From positions 1-58,955 of the forward strand of contig CAZYYW010000003.1 of assembly GCA_964651445.1 (NCBI GenBank): 58,955 bases of DNA, in the 5' to 3' direction. Below, piece by piece: positions 27,114-36,173 of this stretch. The notes under the pieces were generated by a model. It did not search any database, was not told where the DNA came from, and was given only the letters and a program-made list of their open reading frames with translations. Position numbers and translations under genes: made by a program. The DNA comes from GCA-2746365 sp964651445 (GTDB lineage Bacteria; Pseudomonadota; Gammaproteobacteria; SZUA-229). Numbering within the stretch: position 1 is the first letter of the stretch; each line of letters begins with the position of its first letter.

Positions 27114-29653
27114 GCGCCTCTGGCTTCAGCCAATTCGGCTTCAATGGTTATTTCAGCAAAAGCCGATCCAAGTGCATCACTGCCTGCAACGGCTAATGGA
27201 ATCCAAGCGGATGCGTCGGGAATTGTCTCGTCGATCACCAACGATAAGGTACAACTGTTAGCGCCCTGCTTCACAACCACGAAAGTTTCCGCCGATAGTC
27301 CGAGACGACTGGCTTCAGCATTGTTTAAACGCACACAGATAGACTGTGCATCAACCGTTTGCTGTAGCGAAGCGGCGCGCCGCACGATGGCATCGCTGGC
27401 ATACATTGGAACATCCGATGAGCGATAGAGAGTACCGTCTTTCGCCGCTATAGCCGATACTTTAGCGGTAGTATCATTTAATGTGTTTGATAATTCGATA
27501 GTTTCGCACTGCGCGCGTACTTCGGCTTTTACATCATCAGATGACATGTATTCAAAACCATCAACGCCCGTTAAATTGCCTAGCACTCGTAAAATTTTCC
27601 ACGCTGGGCGAGCGCCACCTTTTGGTTCAACCACACCTTTGAAACTCTGCCAAAAACCTTCGGCATTAACATAAGTACCCGAAGTTTCCATAAAGTTTGC
27701 GGCGGGTAACATCACGTCTGCCACCTGCTGAACAGAGGCTGAGTTGTAGGCTGAAATGGATACCACGAAATCGGCTGCATCCAACGTTGCCATTAAGGCA
27801 CTGGCATCTGCCGCGTCGGTATCCGGTTCGATATTGAGTAATAAACAAGCCGCCAAATTTTCTTCGTTCAATTCGGCAATGTTTTTACCGGTAACGATAT
27901 CGTCTGTTACACCAGCCGTACCACGATGCGGCACCGCACCGGCCAACCATGCACCCGCCGCATTACAGCCGTCACTTAAATAACCAAACACACTATTGGT
28001 TTCTTTGGCAATGGCTTCGCCCAGTACACGCAGCACAGAAAATTGCGGATGCATGTGTGCCAAATTACCGAGCAATACCGTTGCCGCATTGGCTTTCTTT
28101 AACTGCTGCGCGATAGACTTTTGTGCTTTATTCGCTTTTGCGCCTGCCAACAGTGTTGACAGATTTTCCGGTATTGCGTTTTTACTTAACTTGTATGCAG
28201 CCGCGGCAATGGCTGATAATTCAGCCACCATGTGTTGCTGAGCGACGGCGATATTATTGCTAACATCATAATTAAAATCATAAAGCCGAGGATTAACAAA
28301 CGAAATTTTTGCGTTGTTATTAACGCTGGCTTTGCGTAAACGCAGGTTAGCGATGGGTTGCTCTTTGCGTACATTAGAACCAATTAATAACGCGGCATCG
28401 AGTTTTTCTAACTGCTCGATGCTTTGTCCTAACCAAGGCATCACCGGCGCGACATCCTGATCGGAAAAGTCAGATTGGCGTAGGCGGTGGTCAATATTAC
28501 CACTGCCCAACACGCGCATTAATTTCTGCGTCAGGTATTGTTCTTCCAGCGTTGCATTCACTGAAACCAATGCCGCTATTTCGGTTTTTACCGGCGCTGC
28601 TTCTGTCTCCGCATCGGTTCCCGTGTCTGTAGATTCGTCAGTAGGTTTGTCTGCTGCTTGCTCTTCCGACTGCTCAGCTTCTGCCGCTTCGGCTTCTGCC
28701 AATTGTATTTTTAGATCAGCCGCGGCTTTAAATTTATCTGCTACCAATTGCAGTGCTTCGTCCCAGTTTGCTGCCTGCCATTTGCCATCACGTTTAATCA
28801 TTGGCGTGGTTAGGCGATCATCACTTTCTACGCCTTCATAACTGAAACGATCACGGTCTGAAATCCAGACTTCGTTAATGGCTTCGTTTTCACATGGCAC
28901 CACACGTACGACTTCACCACGTAAAATATGTACATTTAGATTTGAGCCGATGCAGTCATGAGGTGCGATAGTTTTATGCTGCACCATTTCCCAGGCGCGA
29001 CCTTTAAAGCGTGAAGGTTTGGCAGTTAAGGCACCGACCGGACAAACGTCAATCGCGTTGCCTGACATTTCAGAGTTGACGCACTCATCAACAAAGGTGG
29101 AGATCAATGCATTTTCACCACGGCCGGTCATGCCCAGCTCACGAATACCGGCAATTTCACGACCAAAACGGACACAACGGGTACAGTGAATACAGCGGGT
29201 TAACTCCGTGGTAATCAACGGCCCGATATTTTTATCAAATGCCACTCGCTTGGCTTCCGTGTATTCGGATACTGACTGACCATAAGCCACTGCCACATCC
29301 TGTAGTTCACATTCACCGCCCTGATCACAGATTGGGCAATCCAACGGGTGGTTAATCAGTAAGAATTCCATGACTGACTTTTGCGCGTCTTTTGCGTATT
29401 TTGATTGTGTGTGTACGATCATGCCATCCATCACTGGCGTGGCACAGGCGGGCAATGGCTTCGGCGCTTTTTCTACTTCGACCAGACACATACGGCAGTT
29501 CGCCGCAACGCTAAGTTTTTTGTGGTAACAAAAACGCGGTACTTTTATATTTTGCGCATCGGTGACTTCAATCAGCATGGCACCTTTGGGTGCTTGTACT
29601 TCATTACCGTCAACAGTGATGGTGACAAACTCTGTATTATTTGCTTCTGACAT
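27110..29653 (-). CDS. nuoG: NADH-quinone oxidoreductase subunit G
   Basis: An 847-residue Fe-S subunit of the NADH arm. The [2Fe-2S] motif is CYHKKLSVAANCRMCLVEVE, the His-Cys3 cluster HPLDCPICDQGGEC, and the N4/N5 ferredoxin motif CIHCTRCVRFGREI. A molybdopterin-oxidoreductase-like domain follows, without cofactor function in this family. The extra N7 cluster present in some bacteria seems absent: only one Cys is seen in APHDCIGSNLNV. An acidic, low-complexity Ala/Glu/Thr insertion (about residues 315-360, EQSEEQAADKPTDESTD) is unusual and probably a surface loop. Its start overlaps the nuoF stop by one base. Confidence 0.96.
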   Translation of the reverse strand: MSEANNTEFVTITVDGNEVQAPKGAMLIEVTDAQNIKVPRFCYHKKLSVAANCRMCLVEVEKAPKPLPACATPVMDGMIVHTQSKYAKDAQKSVMEFLLINHPLDCPICDQGGECELQDVAVAYGQSVSEYTEAKRVAFDKNIGPLITTELTRCIHCTRCVRFGREIAGIRELGMTGRGENALISTFVDECVNSEMSGNAIDVCPVGALTAKPSRFKGRAWEMVQHKTIAPHDCIGSNLNVHILRGEVVRVVPCENEAINEVWISDRDRFSYEGVESDDRLTTPMIKRDGKWQAANWDEALQLVADKFKAAADLKIQLAEAEAAEAEQSEEQAADKPTDESTDTGTDAETEAAPVKTEIAALVSVNATLEEQYLTQKLMRVLGSGNIDHRLRQSDFSDQDVAPVMPWLGQSIEQLEKLDAALLIGSNVRKEQPIANLRLRKASVNNNAKISFVNPRLYDFNYDVSNNIAVAQQHMVAELSAIAAAAYKLSKNAIPENLSTLLAGAKANKAQKSIAQQLKKANAATVLLGNLAHMHPQFSVLRVLGEAIAKETNSVFGYLSDGCNAAGAWLAGAVPHRGTAGVTDDIVTGKNIAELNEENLAACLLLNIEPDTDAADASALMATLDAADFVVSISAYNSASVQQVADVMLPAANFMETSGTYVNAEGFWQSFKGVVEPKGGARPAWKILRVLGNLTGVDGFEYMSSDDVKAEVRAQCETIELSNTLNDTTAKVSAIAAKDGTLYRSSDVPMYASDAIVRRAASLQQTVDAQSICVRLNNAEASRLGLSAETFVVVKQGANSCTLSLVIDETIPDASAWIPLAVAGSDALGSAFAEITIEAELAEARGA

Positions 29654-30996
29654 TACGCTGCCTTCACCTTGCTGTGTTTGTGTTCAACGTAATATTCAAA
29701 TTCCGGACGAAAATGTTTAAGGAAACTACGCACTGGCATTGCGGCGGCATCACCCAGCGCACAAATGGTACGGCCTTCAATTTTGCTGGCAACATCGTCC
29801 AGTTTATCCAGATCTTCCATCCTGCCTTTGCCTTCAACAATGCGCGTTAACATGCGATATAACCAGCCCGTACCTTCTCTGCACGGGGTACACTGACCAC
29901 AAGATTCTGAAAAATAGAATTGGGAAATGCGGCGCAAGGTCAACACCATGTCGGTGGTTTCATCCATCACAATCACCGCGCCGGAACCTAACATCGAACC
30001 GGCTTCAACGATGGAGTCATAATCCATATTGGCTTGCATCATAATCTCACCCGGCACCACTGGCACCGAGGAACCACCTGGAATAACGGCTTTTAACTGA
30101 CGGCCATCTTTAACACCGCCCGCCATTTCCAGTAAATCAGCAAACGATGTGCCCATAGGAATTTCAAAATTACCGGGATTATTCACATGCCCTGAAATAG
30201 AAAATAGTTTTACCCCACCGCTATTGGGAATACCCAGATCCTGAAACCATTCACCGCCGTTGCGCATAATGGCCGGGATAGAAGCCAACGTTTCGGTGTT
30301 ATTGATGGTGGTCGGTTTGCCGTAAAGACCAAAATTTGCGGGAAACGGTGGCTTGAAACGCGGCAGACCACGTTTGCCTTCCAACGAATTTAAAAGAGCC
30401 GTTTCTTCGCCGCAGATATAGGCTCCAGCACCCAATGCTGCATGCAAATCGATACAGACATCAGAGCCTAAAATGTTTTCGCCTAACAGACCTTTTGCAT
30501 AGGCTTCTGCTAAAGCCTGTTTGAAATGAATGGCTGGCTCGTCCATAAATTCGCCGCGCATATAATTGTACCCGTGGGTAGCACCCATGGCATAACAACC
30601 AATCGCCATGCCTTCAACCAATGCATGTGGGTTATAGCGCAAAATTTCACGGTCTTTACAGGTGCCGGGTTCAGACTCGTCCGAGTTACACACCAAGTAT
30701 TTTTGTACGGGCGCGGTACGGGGCATAAAACTCCATTTTAGGCCGGTTGGAAAACCCGCACCACCGCGACCACGCAAACCGGATTTTTTGATTTCTTCAA
30801 CCACATCTTCCGGCGAAATTTTTTCATCTATAATTTTTCGCCACGCTTGATAGCCGCCTGTCTGCAAATAATTTTCATACGACCAAGATTCGCCTTCAAA
30901 CTGCAAGGTAGCGAAACACACTTGCTCGCTTTTGGTATTAACCGCGGGTTTGGTTACCACAGGTTTTACTTTATTATTGTTTTCTGCTGATGACAT
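29653..30996 (-). CDS. nuoF: NADH-quinone oxidoreductase subunit F
   Basis: A 447-residue catalytic subunit that binds NADH and FMN. The nucleotide-binding glycine-rich motif GLRGRGGAGFPTGLKWSF (about residue 72) and the N3 [4Fe-4S] motif SCGQCTPCREG (about residue 365), with its distal Cys in TICALGD, are intact. A ~25-residue Lys/Val/Asn-rich extension precedes the family start. It lies 8 bases after nuoE. Confidence 0.97.
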   Translation of the reverse strand: MSSAENNNKVKPVVTKPAVNTKSEQVCFATLQFEGESWSYENYLQTGGYQAWRKIIDEKISPEDVVEEIKKSGLRGRGGAGFPTGLKWSFMPRTAPVQKYLVCNSDESEPGTCKDREILRYNPHALVEGMAIGCYAMGATHGYNYMRGEFMDEPAIHFKQALAEAYAKGLLGENILGSDVCIDLHAALGAGAYICGEETALLNSLEGKRGLPRFKPPFPANFGLYGKPTTINNTETLASIPAIMRNGGEWFQDLGIPNSGGVKLFSISGHVNNPGNFEIPMGTSFADLLEMAGGVKDGRQLKAVIPGGSSVPVVPGEIMMQANMDYDSIVEAGSMLGSGAVIVMDETTDMVLTLRRISQFYFSESCGQCTPCREGTGWLYRMLTRIVEGKGRMEDLDKLDDVASKIEGRTICALGDAAAMPVRSFLKHFRPEFEYYVEHKHSKVKAA

Positions 30997-31004
30997 AGAA
31001 CCAA

Positions 31005-31529
31005 TTACTCCAAACCATCTAAAATCTCATCCACCATTTCTGTGGTGAGATTTTCATAATAAACGTGGTTGACCTGCATCATTGGGCCACCGGCACAAGC
31101 TGCAAGACATTCTTCTTCTTTTTTAAGATAGATACGACCGTCCTCGGTACTTTCACCTATCTTGATATTTAATTTTGTTTCAACATGATCGACAATGTTT
31201 TGCGAGCCCATCAACATGCAGCAGATGTTGGTGCAAATGGCGACATTATTACGTGCCACTGGCTTTAATTCATACATCGAATAAAAACTGGCAACTTCAT
31301 AAACTTCAATTTTTGCCAGACCTAAATATTCGGCGACTGCGACCATTATTTCATCGGTTAAAAATCCGTTGTTTTCATGCTGCACTACATTTAACGCACC
31401 CAGCAATGCAGATTTTTTTTGGTCCGCAGGGAAATGACTTAACAGTTCATCGATTTCTTCACGTGCATGCGCTGACAGTTCAACGATTTCTTTTTCCACT
31501 TCGCTTTCTTTTATGGAGACAACATTCAT
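31005..31529 (-). CDS. nuoE: NADH-quinone oxidoreductase subunit E
   Basis: A 174-residue thioredoxin-like subunit binding the N1a [2Fe-2S] cluster. The four ligand cysteines are visible in ICTNICCMLMGS and in EECLAACAGGPMM. Start and nuoD stop share one base (TAATG), so translation is coupled. Confidence 0.96.
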   Translation of the reverse strand: MNVVSIKESEVEKEIVELSAHAREEIDELLSHFPADQKKSALLGALNVVQHENNGFLTDEIMVAVAEYLGLAKIEVYEVASFYSMYELKPVARNNVAICTNICCMLMGSQNIVDHVETKLNIKIGESTEDGRIYLKKEEECLAACAGGPMMQVNHVYYENLTTEMVDEILDGLE

Positions 31530-32782
31530 TATCGATCAACCTCGCCGAACACAATATCCTGAGTACCGATAATGGCTACCACATCGGCTAACATGTGCCC
31601 TCTTACCATTTCGTCCAGCGCAGATATATGCACAAAACCCGGCGCACGAATTTTTAAGCGATAAGGTTTATTCGCGCCATCGGAAATAAGGTAACAACCA
31701 AATTCACCTTTGGGATGTTCGACTGCGGCGTAAACCTCACCTTCGGGCAGGCAGAACCCTTCGGTAAATAATTTGAAATGGTGAATCAATGATTCCATGT
31801 CGGCTTTCATGCCTTCACGTTTTGGCGGTGCGATTTTTTGATTTTCAGTAATAATAATGCCGTCATTAACGCGCAACCAATCAATGCATTGTTTGATAAT
31901 ACGATTGGATTCACGCATTTCTTGAATACGCACCAGATAGCGATCATAACAATCACCATTGGTGCCGATAGGAATGTCAAATTCCATACGATCATAAACT
32001 TCATACGGCTGTTTTTTACGCAGATCCCAAGGGATGCCAGAGCCACGTATCATCGGCCCGGTGAAACCCAATGCTATTGCTCGCTCAGGCGTAACAATGC
32101 CGATGTCCACGGTACGCTGTTTCCAGATACGGTTGTCGGTTAGCAGGGTTTCATATTCATCAACATAGGTGGGGAAGCGTTTGGTAAAGTCTTCCAGAAA
32201 ATCCAGCAAAGTGCCTTCACGGTTTTCATTTAATTTATCGACTTCGCGCTGGCTGTGCCATTTAGATTTTTTATAATGCGGCATGCTGTCGGGTAGATCA
32301 CGTGCAACACCACCGGGACGATAGTAAGTGGCATGCAAACGCGCACCGGAAACGGCTTCGTAAACGTCCATTAAATCTTCACGTTCACGGAAGGCGTAGA
32401 GGAACATGGTCATGGCACCGACGTCGAGTGCATGTGCGCCGATCCATAACAGATGATTAAGGATACGAGTAATTTCATCAAACATGACGCGAATATATTG
32501 TGCACGTTCGGGCACTGAAATATTCATCAGGTTTTCTATCGCCATGACATAAGCGTGCTCGTTGCACATCATGGAAACGTAATCCAATCTATCCATATAA
32601 CCGATGCTTTGGTTATAGGGTTTGGACTCCACTAATTTTTCGGTGGCGCGATGCAGCAGTCCAACATGCGGGTCAGCACGTTCGACAACTTCGCCGTCCA
32701 TTTCCAACACTAGACGTAATACGCCGTGTGCAGCAGGATGCTGAGGGCCGAAGTTGAGGGTATAGTTACGAATTTCAGGCAT
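31529..32782 (-). CDS. nuoD: NADH-quinone oxidoreductase subunit D
   Basis: The 49-kDa-type subunit, 417 residues, that forms the quinone site with NuoB. FGPQHPAAHGVLRLVLEMDG near the N-terminus carries the conserved quinone-site His. RLDYVSMMCNEHAY and the C-terminal EMVRGHMLADVVAIIGTQDIV are also conserved, the latter ending in the usual FGEVDR. ATG 32782 is chosen because MPEIRNYTLNFGPQHP matches the family start; a longer frame to 32875 only reads nuoC sequence out of frame. It overlaps nuoC by 8 bases. Confidence 0.97.
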   Translation of the reverse strand: MPEIRNYTLNFGPQHPAAHGVLRLVLEMDGEVVERADPHVGLLHRATEKLVESKPYNQSIGYMDRLDYVSMMCNEHAYVMAIENLMNISVPERAQYIRVMFDEITRILNHLLWIGAHALDVGAMTMFLYAFREREDLMDVYEAVSGARLHATYYRPGGVARDLPDSMPHYKKSKWHSQREVDKLNENREGTLLDFLEDFTKRFPTYVDEYETLLTDNRIWKQRTVDIGIVTPERAIALGFTGPMIRGSGIPWDLRKKQPYEVYDRMEFDIPIGTNGDCYDRYLVRIQEMRESNRIIKQCIDWLRVNDGIIITENQKIAPPKREGMKADMESLIHHFKLFTEGFCLPEGEVYAAVEHPKGEFGCYLISDGANKPYRLKIRAPGFVHISALDEMVRGHMLADVVAIIGTQDIVFGEVDR

Positions 32783-33557
32783 CTGTTTTCTCCGCTGGCG
32801 CATTCTGGGCTGCCGCATCTTGGGCTGCGCTATCTTGACCTGCAAAGCCATCGCCTTGGCTATCAAAACGCCCATCGTCGCGAATGACTCGCGGTACTAG
32901 CACGCGCGGTTCGATACTGACAGGCTGATAAACCACACGTTTTTGCTCTTCGTCGTATTTCATTTCCACATGCCCGATAAGCGGGAAGTCTTTTCTGAAC
33001 GGGTGCCCGACAAAACCATAATCGGTAAGGATGCGCCGTAAATCGGGGTGACCTTCATAAATAATGCCATACAAATCAAACGATTCTCGCTCAAACCAGT
33101 TAGCGGCCGGCCAGAGATCAATCACCGACGGTACCACTGGAACGGCATCGTCCTGACAATAGATTCGCACCCGTAAACGGTGGTTATGGGTAACCGACAT
33201 AAAATGATAGACCGAGGCAAAACGTGCGCGACCCGAATCGGTACAATCAATGTCGTCACCGAAACGTAAACGTGCGCCGGTTGCAGGTTCAACGCCGCGA
33301 CTAAAACCGGTGGATGAAGGTGACTCAGTTTCCCACTCGACACTGCCGTATTCAGAATAATCCACGCCACAAATATCGATTAATTGCTCGAATTTAAAAC
33401 TTTCGTCATCGCGTAATTTTTCAAACACAGCGAGTGCGTCGGCCGGCAATATTTCGATGGTCACTTCACCAAACACATCATTTTGCATCACCACGTTGGT
33501 TTGCAACTGTGAGCCGAAGGTGACGTCAAGCGCCTGCGATAGTTTCTGAACATTCAT
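32775..33557 (-). CDS. nuoC: NADH-quinone oxidoreductase subunit C
   Basis: The 30-kDa-type subunit of the complex I peripheral arm. In its 260 residues the family signature ESFDLYGIIYEGHPDLRRIL followed by GHPFRKDFPL is present near residues 165-205. The protein is longer than typical because of an inserted stretch with SPSSTGFSRGVEPATG near residue 80 and an Ala/Gln/Asp-rich C-terminal tail (GQDSAAQDAAAQNAPAEK), probably disordered. It is not fused to NuoD. Confidence 0.95.
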   Translation of the reverse strand: MNVQKLSQALDVTFGSQLQTNVVMQNDVFGEVTIEILPADALAVFEKLRDDESFKFEQLIDICGVDYSEYGSVEWETESPSSTGFSRGVEPATGARLRFGDDIDCTDSGRARFASVYHFMSVTHNHRLRVRIYCQDDAVPVVPSVIDLWPAANWFERESFDLYGIIYEGHPDLRRILTDYGFVGHPFRKDFPLIGHVEMKYDEEQKRVVYQPVSIEPRVLVPRVIRDDGRFDSQGDGFAGQDSAAQDAAAQNAPAEKTDA

Positions 33558-33567
33558 ACCAGCGAGC

Positions 33568-34107
33568 CTATGTAATTGTCACGTCCCGATGTCTTACGGG
33601 CGGCTTGTAATCTGAATCACCTTCGACAGGCTGTCTGGCAATGGTATTGGTGCGGCGAATTTTGTTTTGCAGTTGTATGATGCCGTACAAAAGCGCTTCG
33701 GCAGTCGGCGGGCAACCCGGCACATAAATATCAACCGGCACGATGCGGTCACAACCACGCACCACGGAATAGGAATAGTGATAATAGCCACCACCATTGG
33801 CACAGGAACCCATGGAGATAACCCAACGCGGCTCTGCCATCTGGTCATACACTTTACGCAGTGCCGGTGCCATTTTATTGCACAGCGTACCGGCAACGAT
33901 CATTACGTCTGATTGCCGAGGACTAGGGCGAAACAACATGCCAAAGCGATCCAAGTCATAACGCGAAGCGCCTGCTTGCATCATCTCAACGGCACAACAA
34001 GCCAGACCAAACGTCATTGGCCACATAGAACCGGTACGCGCCCAGTTGATTAAGGAGTCAGCCGAGGTGGTAACAAAGCCTTTATCAAGAACGCCTTCTA
34101 TTCCCAT
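33568..34107 (-). CDS. nuoB: NADH-quinone oxidoreductase subunit B
   Basis: A 179-residue subunit holding cluster N2, which donates electrons to quinone. Ligands are visible as the Cys-Cys pair in GLACCAVEMM, the Cys in VAGTLCNKMAP, and VPGCPPTAEALLYGI. MGIEGVLDKGF at 34107 is the family start; an in-frame extension to 34128 would lie wholly inside nuoA. The chosen ORF overlaps the nuoA end by 10 bases. Confidence 0.97.
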   Translation of the reverse strand: MGIEGVLDKGFVTTSADSLINWARTGSMWPMTFGLACCAVEMMQAGASRYDLDRFGMLFRPSPRQSDVMIVAGTLCNKMAPALRKVYDQMAEPRWVISMGSCANGGGYYHYSYSVVRGCDRIVPVDIYVPGCPPTAEALLYGIIQLQNKIRRTNTIARQPVEGDSDYKPPVRHRDVTIT

Positions 34108-34457
34108 TCCAGCGCTCCTTTTTTCCATTCGTAGATAAAGCCGATAATCAGGATACCAAGAAAGATGCCCATCGCCAGCATGCCGGGCAGACCAATTTCA
34201 TCGAGCGAGACCGCCCACGGAACCAGAAATGCAATTTCTAAGTCAAAGATAATAAATAGGATTGCGACCAGATAATAACGCACGTCGAATTTTAAGCGGG
34301 CATCTTCGAATGCTTCGAAACCACACTCAAAAGGGGAGTTTTTTGCAGGGTTTGGCTTCGAGGGTGCCAGCACAAATCCGCCAACAAACATGGCGCCAAC
34401 ACCAACCAACATGCCGATGATGAGAAATATCAATACTGGCAAATAATTTTCGAGCAT
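34098..34457 (-). CDS. nuoA: NADH-quinone oxidoreductase subunit A
   Basis: A 119-residue, three-helix membrane subunit and first gene of the 14-gene nuo operon. It contains the conserved loop KNSPFECGFEAFEDARLKFD and FDLEIAFLVPWAV with the conserved acidic residues. About 140 bp upstream lies the tRNA-Leu gene on the same strand. The nuo promoter must lie in that gap or upstream of secG. Confidence 0.96.
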   Translation of the reverse strand: MLENYLPVLIFLIIGMLVGVGAMFVGGFVLAPSKPNPAKNSPFECGFEAFEDARLKFDVRYYLVAILFIIFDLEIAFLVPWAVSLDEIGLPGMLAMGIFLGILIIGFIYEWKKGALEWE

Positions 34458-34598
34458 AGTTTGAACCCTTTGGTTGTAACGTCTGCGATCAAAATTTTCA
34501 AACGTTACACATTCGGCACATCATGCACCTTAATTATAGTTTTTACGTTAGCTTCTTGCTACGTTGATTTTTTGCACATCAATTTTTTATTTCAAATT

Positions 34599-34683
34599 TG
34601 GTGCCGATGGCCGGAGTTGAACCGGCACAGCTTACGCCACTACCCCCTCAAGATAGCGTGTCTACCAATTCCACCACATCGGC
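34599..34683 (-). tRNA. tRNA-Leu (GAG)
   Basis: An 85-nt class II tRNA with CCA encoded. The acceptor stem is GCCGATG / CATCGGC, the anticodon GAG sits in CTATCTTGAGGGGGTAG, a long variable arm follows (TGGCGTAAGCTGT), and the T loop is GGTTCAACTCC. It lies between secG and nuoA, the same neighbourhood as in many gammaproteobacteria, and may be cotranscribed with secG. Confidence 0.97.
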
Positions 34684-34758
34684 TACGATACCTTATTCGA
34701 CCAAGCTGAGCATTGACCAAACCGACCCTATGAACCAGCTTGCTTGCTAACTAACTTA

Positions 34759-35145
34759 CTAGTTTGCTGGTTCGGGGACGTCACTCGCTGGTACAACGAG
34801 TTGAAATCCATCTGCGGCAGGAACGTCTGCGGCAGGGATTTCCGTACTAATTTCTGTGCTCGGCGCGATTAGCGCATCCAGCACACTGTCTGTATTGATG
34901 TCACGGTTGGCTGCCAGATAAGCCAGTACCAGGCTATTGATAAAGAAACCAATGGCAAAAACAGCGGTTGTCTTGCTGAGGAAGTTAGAAGAGCCAGAGG
35001 CACCAAAAACACTGCCGGCACCACCGCCGCCGCCACCGCCGCCAAAAGCAGCGCCTGCTGTTGCACCCGCGCCTTTTTGTAATAGTACTAGCGTAATAAT
35101 GCCTAGCGATAAAAACACATGTAAAACGAGAAGAATAATGTCCAC
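34759..35145 (-). CDS. secG: Protein translocase subunit SecG
   Basis: A 128-residue accessory subunit of the SecYEG channel. Two membrane helices (about 2-22 and 56-76) flank a Gly-rich cytoplasmic loop (GATAGAAFGGGGGGGGAGS) followed by the conserved SSNFLSKTTAVFAIGFF. The C-terminal acidic/Pro-rich tail is variable in the family. It sits between tpiA and tRNA-Leu, as is common. Confidence 0.95.
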   Translation of the reverse strand: MDIILLVLHVFLSLGIITLVLLQKGAGATAGAAFGGGGGGGGAGSVFGASGSSNFLSKTTAVFAIGFFINSLVLAYLAANRDINTDSVLDALIAPSTEISTEIPAADVPAADGFQLVVPASDVPEPAN

Positions 35146-35271
35146 TAAAAAAACCTGTCTAGATTATATTTTGTAATTATAAGGCTATCGTTTAAAGCGA
35201 TAAAAATTGACTGAGCCAGCAAGCTCTACTGCCCTGCCTTCTATTGATCAGCCGCTACTAACCAGCCAATA

Positions 35272-36021
35272 CTAACCAGCTTGGCAAATCGCCAGAAAAT
35301 CGTCCGCTTTCAATGATGCGCCACCAATTAGACCACCATCAATGTCCGGCTGACCAATTAATTCTTTGGCGTTGCCAGGATTCATGCTGCCACCGTACAA
35401 AATGCGCAAACCTTCGGCGACTTCTGCATTCAAGGCAGCGATTTTACCACGAATAAAGGCATGTACTTCCTGCGCCTGTTCTGGTGTCGCTACTTTGCCA
35501 GTACCAATTGCCCATACAGGCTCATAGGCGATAACGCCGTCAGCCAGTGCTTCCACACCTTCTAAAGCGATAACCGCATCAATCTGACGGGCGCATACAT
35601 CGTTGGTGATGCCGGATTCACGTTCTTCCAGTGTTTCACCAATGCAAAAAATCGGCTTGATGCCATTACGGCGGGCGGCAGCAAAGCGTTTTGCTACCAG
35701 CTCATCGGTTTCACCGTACAGTGCGCGGCGTTCCGAGTGACCGACAATAGCGTATTCACAACCGGTATCTTTAAGCATATCAGCAGAAATTTCACCGGTA
35801 AACGCGCCTTTGTCTTCATCACAGACATTTTGGCCACCCACTTTTATGGCTGAACCATCAGCAGCGCCAGAGACGCTAGCAATGTAGACCGCAGGAGGGC
35901 AAACAACGACTTCGGTGTTGCTTACTGACGCAATGCCTTCCTTGATACCAGTGATTAAATCTTTAACCGATTCGCTGGAACCGTTCATTTTCCAGTTACC
36001 TGCTACCATCACCTGCCGCAT
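35272..36021 (-). CDS. tpiA: Triose-phosphate isomerase
   Basis: Glycolytic/gluconeogenic enzyme interconverting dihydroxyacetone phosphate and glyceraldehyde 3-phosphate. Its 249 residues include the substrate Lys in GNWKMNG, the electrophilic His in VGHSERR, the catalytic Glu in AYEPVWAIGTG, and the phosphate loops ATPEQA and YGGSMNPGNA. ATG 36021 is chosen because GGAG precedes it by 8 bases; an upstream TTG at 36033 would add four residues. It lies upstream of secG, a typical neighbour. Confidence 0.97.
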   Translation of the reverse strand: MRQVMVAGNWKMNGSSESVKDLITGIKEGIASVSNTEVVVCPPAVYIASVSGAADGSAIKVGGQNVCDEDKGAFTGEISADMLKDTGCEYAIVGHSERRALYGETDELVAKRFAAARRNGIKPIFCIGETLEERESGITNDVCARQIDAVIALEGVEALADGVIAYEPVWAIGTGKVATPEQAQEVHAFIRGKIAALNAEVAEGLRILYGGSMNPGNAKELIGQPDIDGGLIGGASLKADDFLAICQAG

Positions 36022-36173
36022 TACATTCTCCAACCATGTTTTAAAGGCTGTGAAGGATACCTGTCGGGGGCAAATAAATCAATGACGATAAGGCTTATTT
36101 ATGGCAAGGGGTTATAGATTTTACTTATCAGGCAATAGAATAAACAAAGACAACATGTTTTTAGTGTTGCGTT

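Noticed and set aside
27110..29653. NuoG acidic insertion as a separate gene or fusion domain
   Set aside because: It is a short low-complexity loop with intact reading frame on both sides.
32783..32875. 31-residue N-terminal extension of NuoD
   Set aside because: It reads the end of nuoC in another frame; the family start fits ATG 32782.
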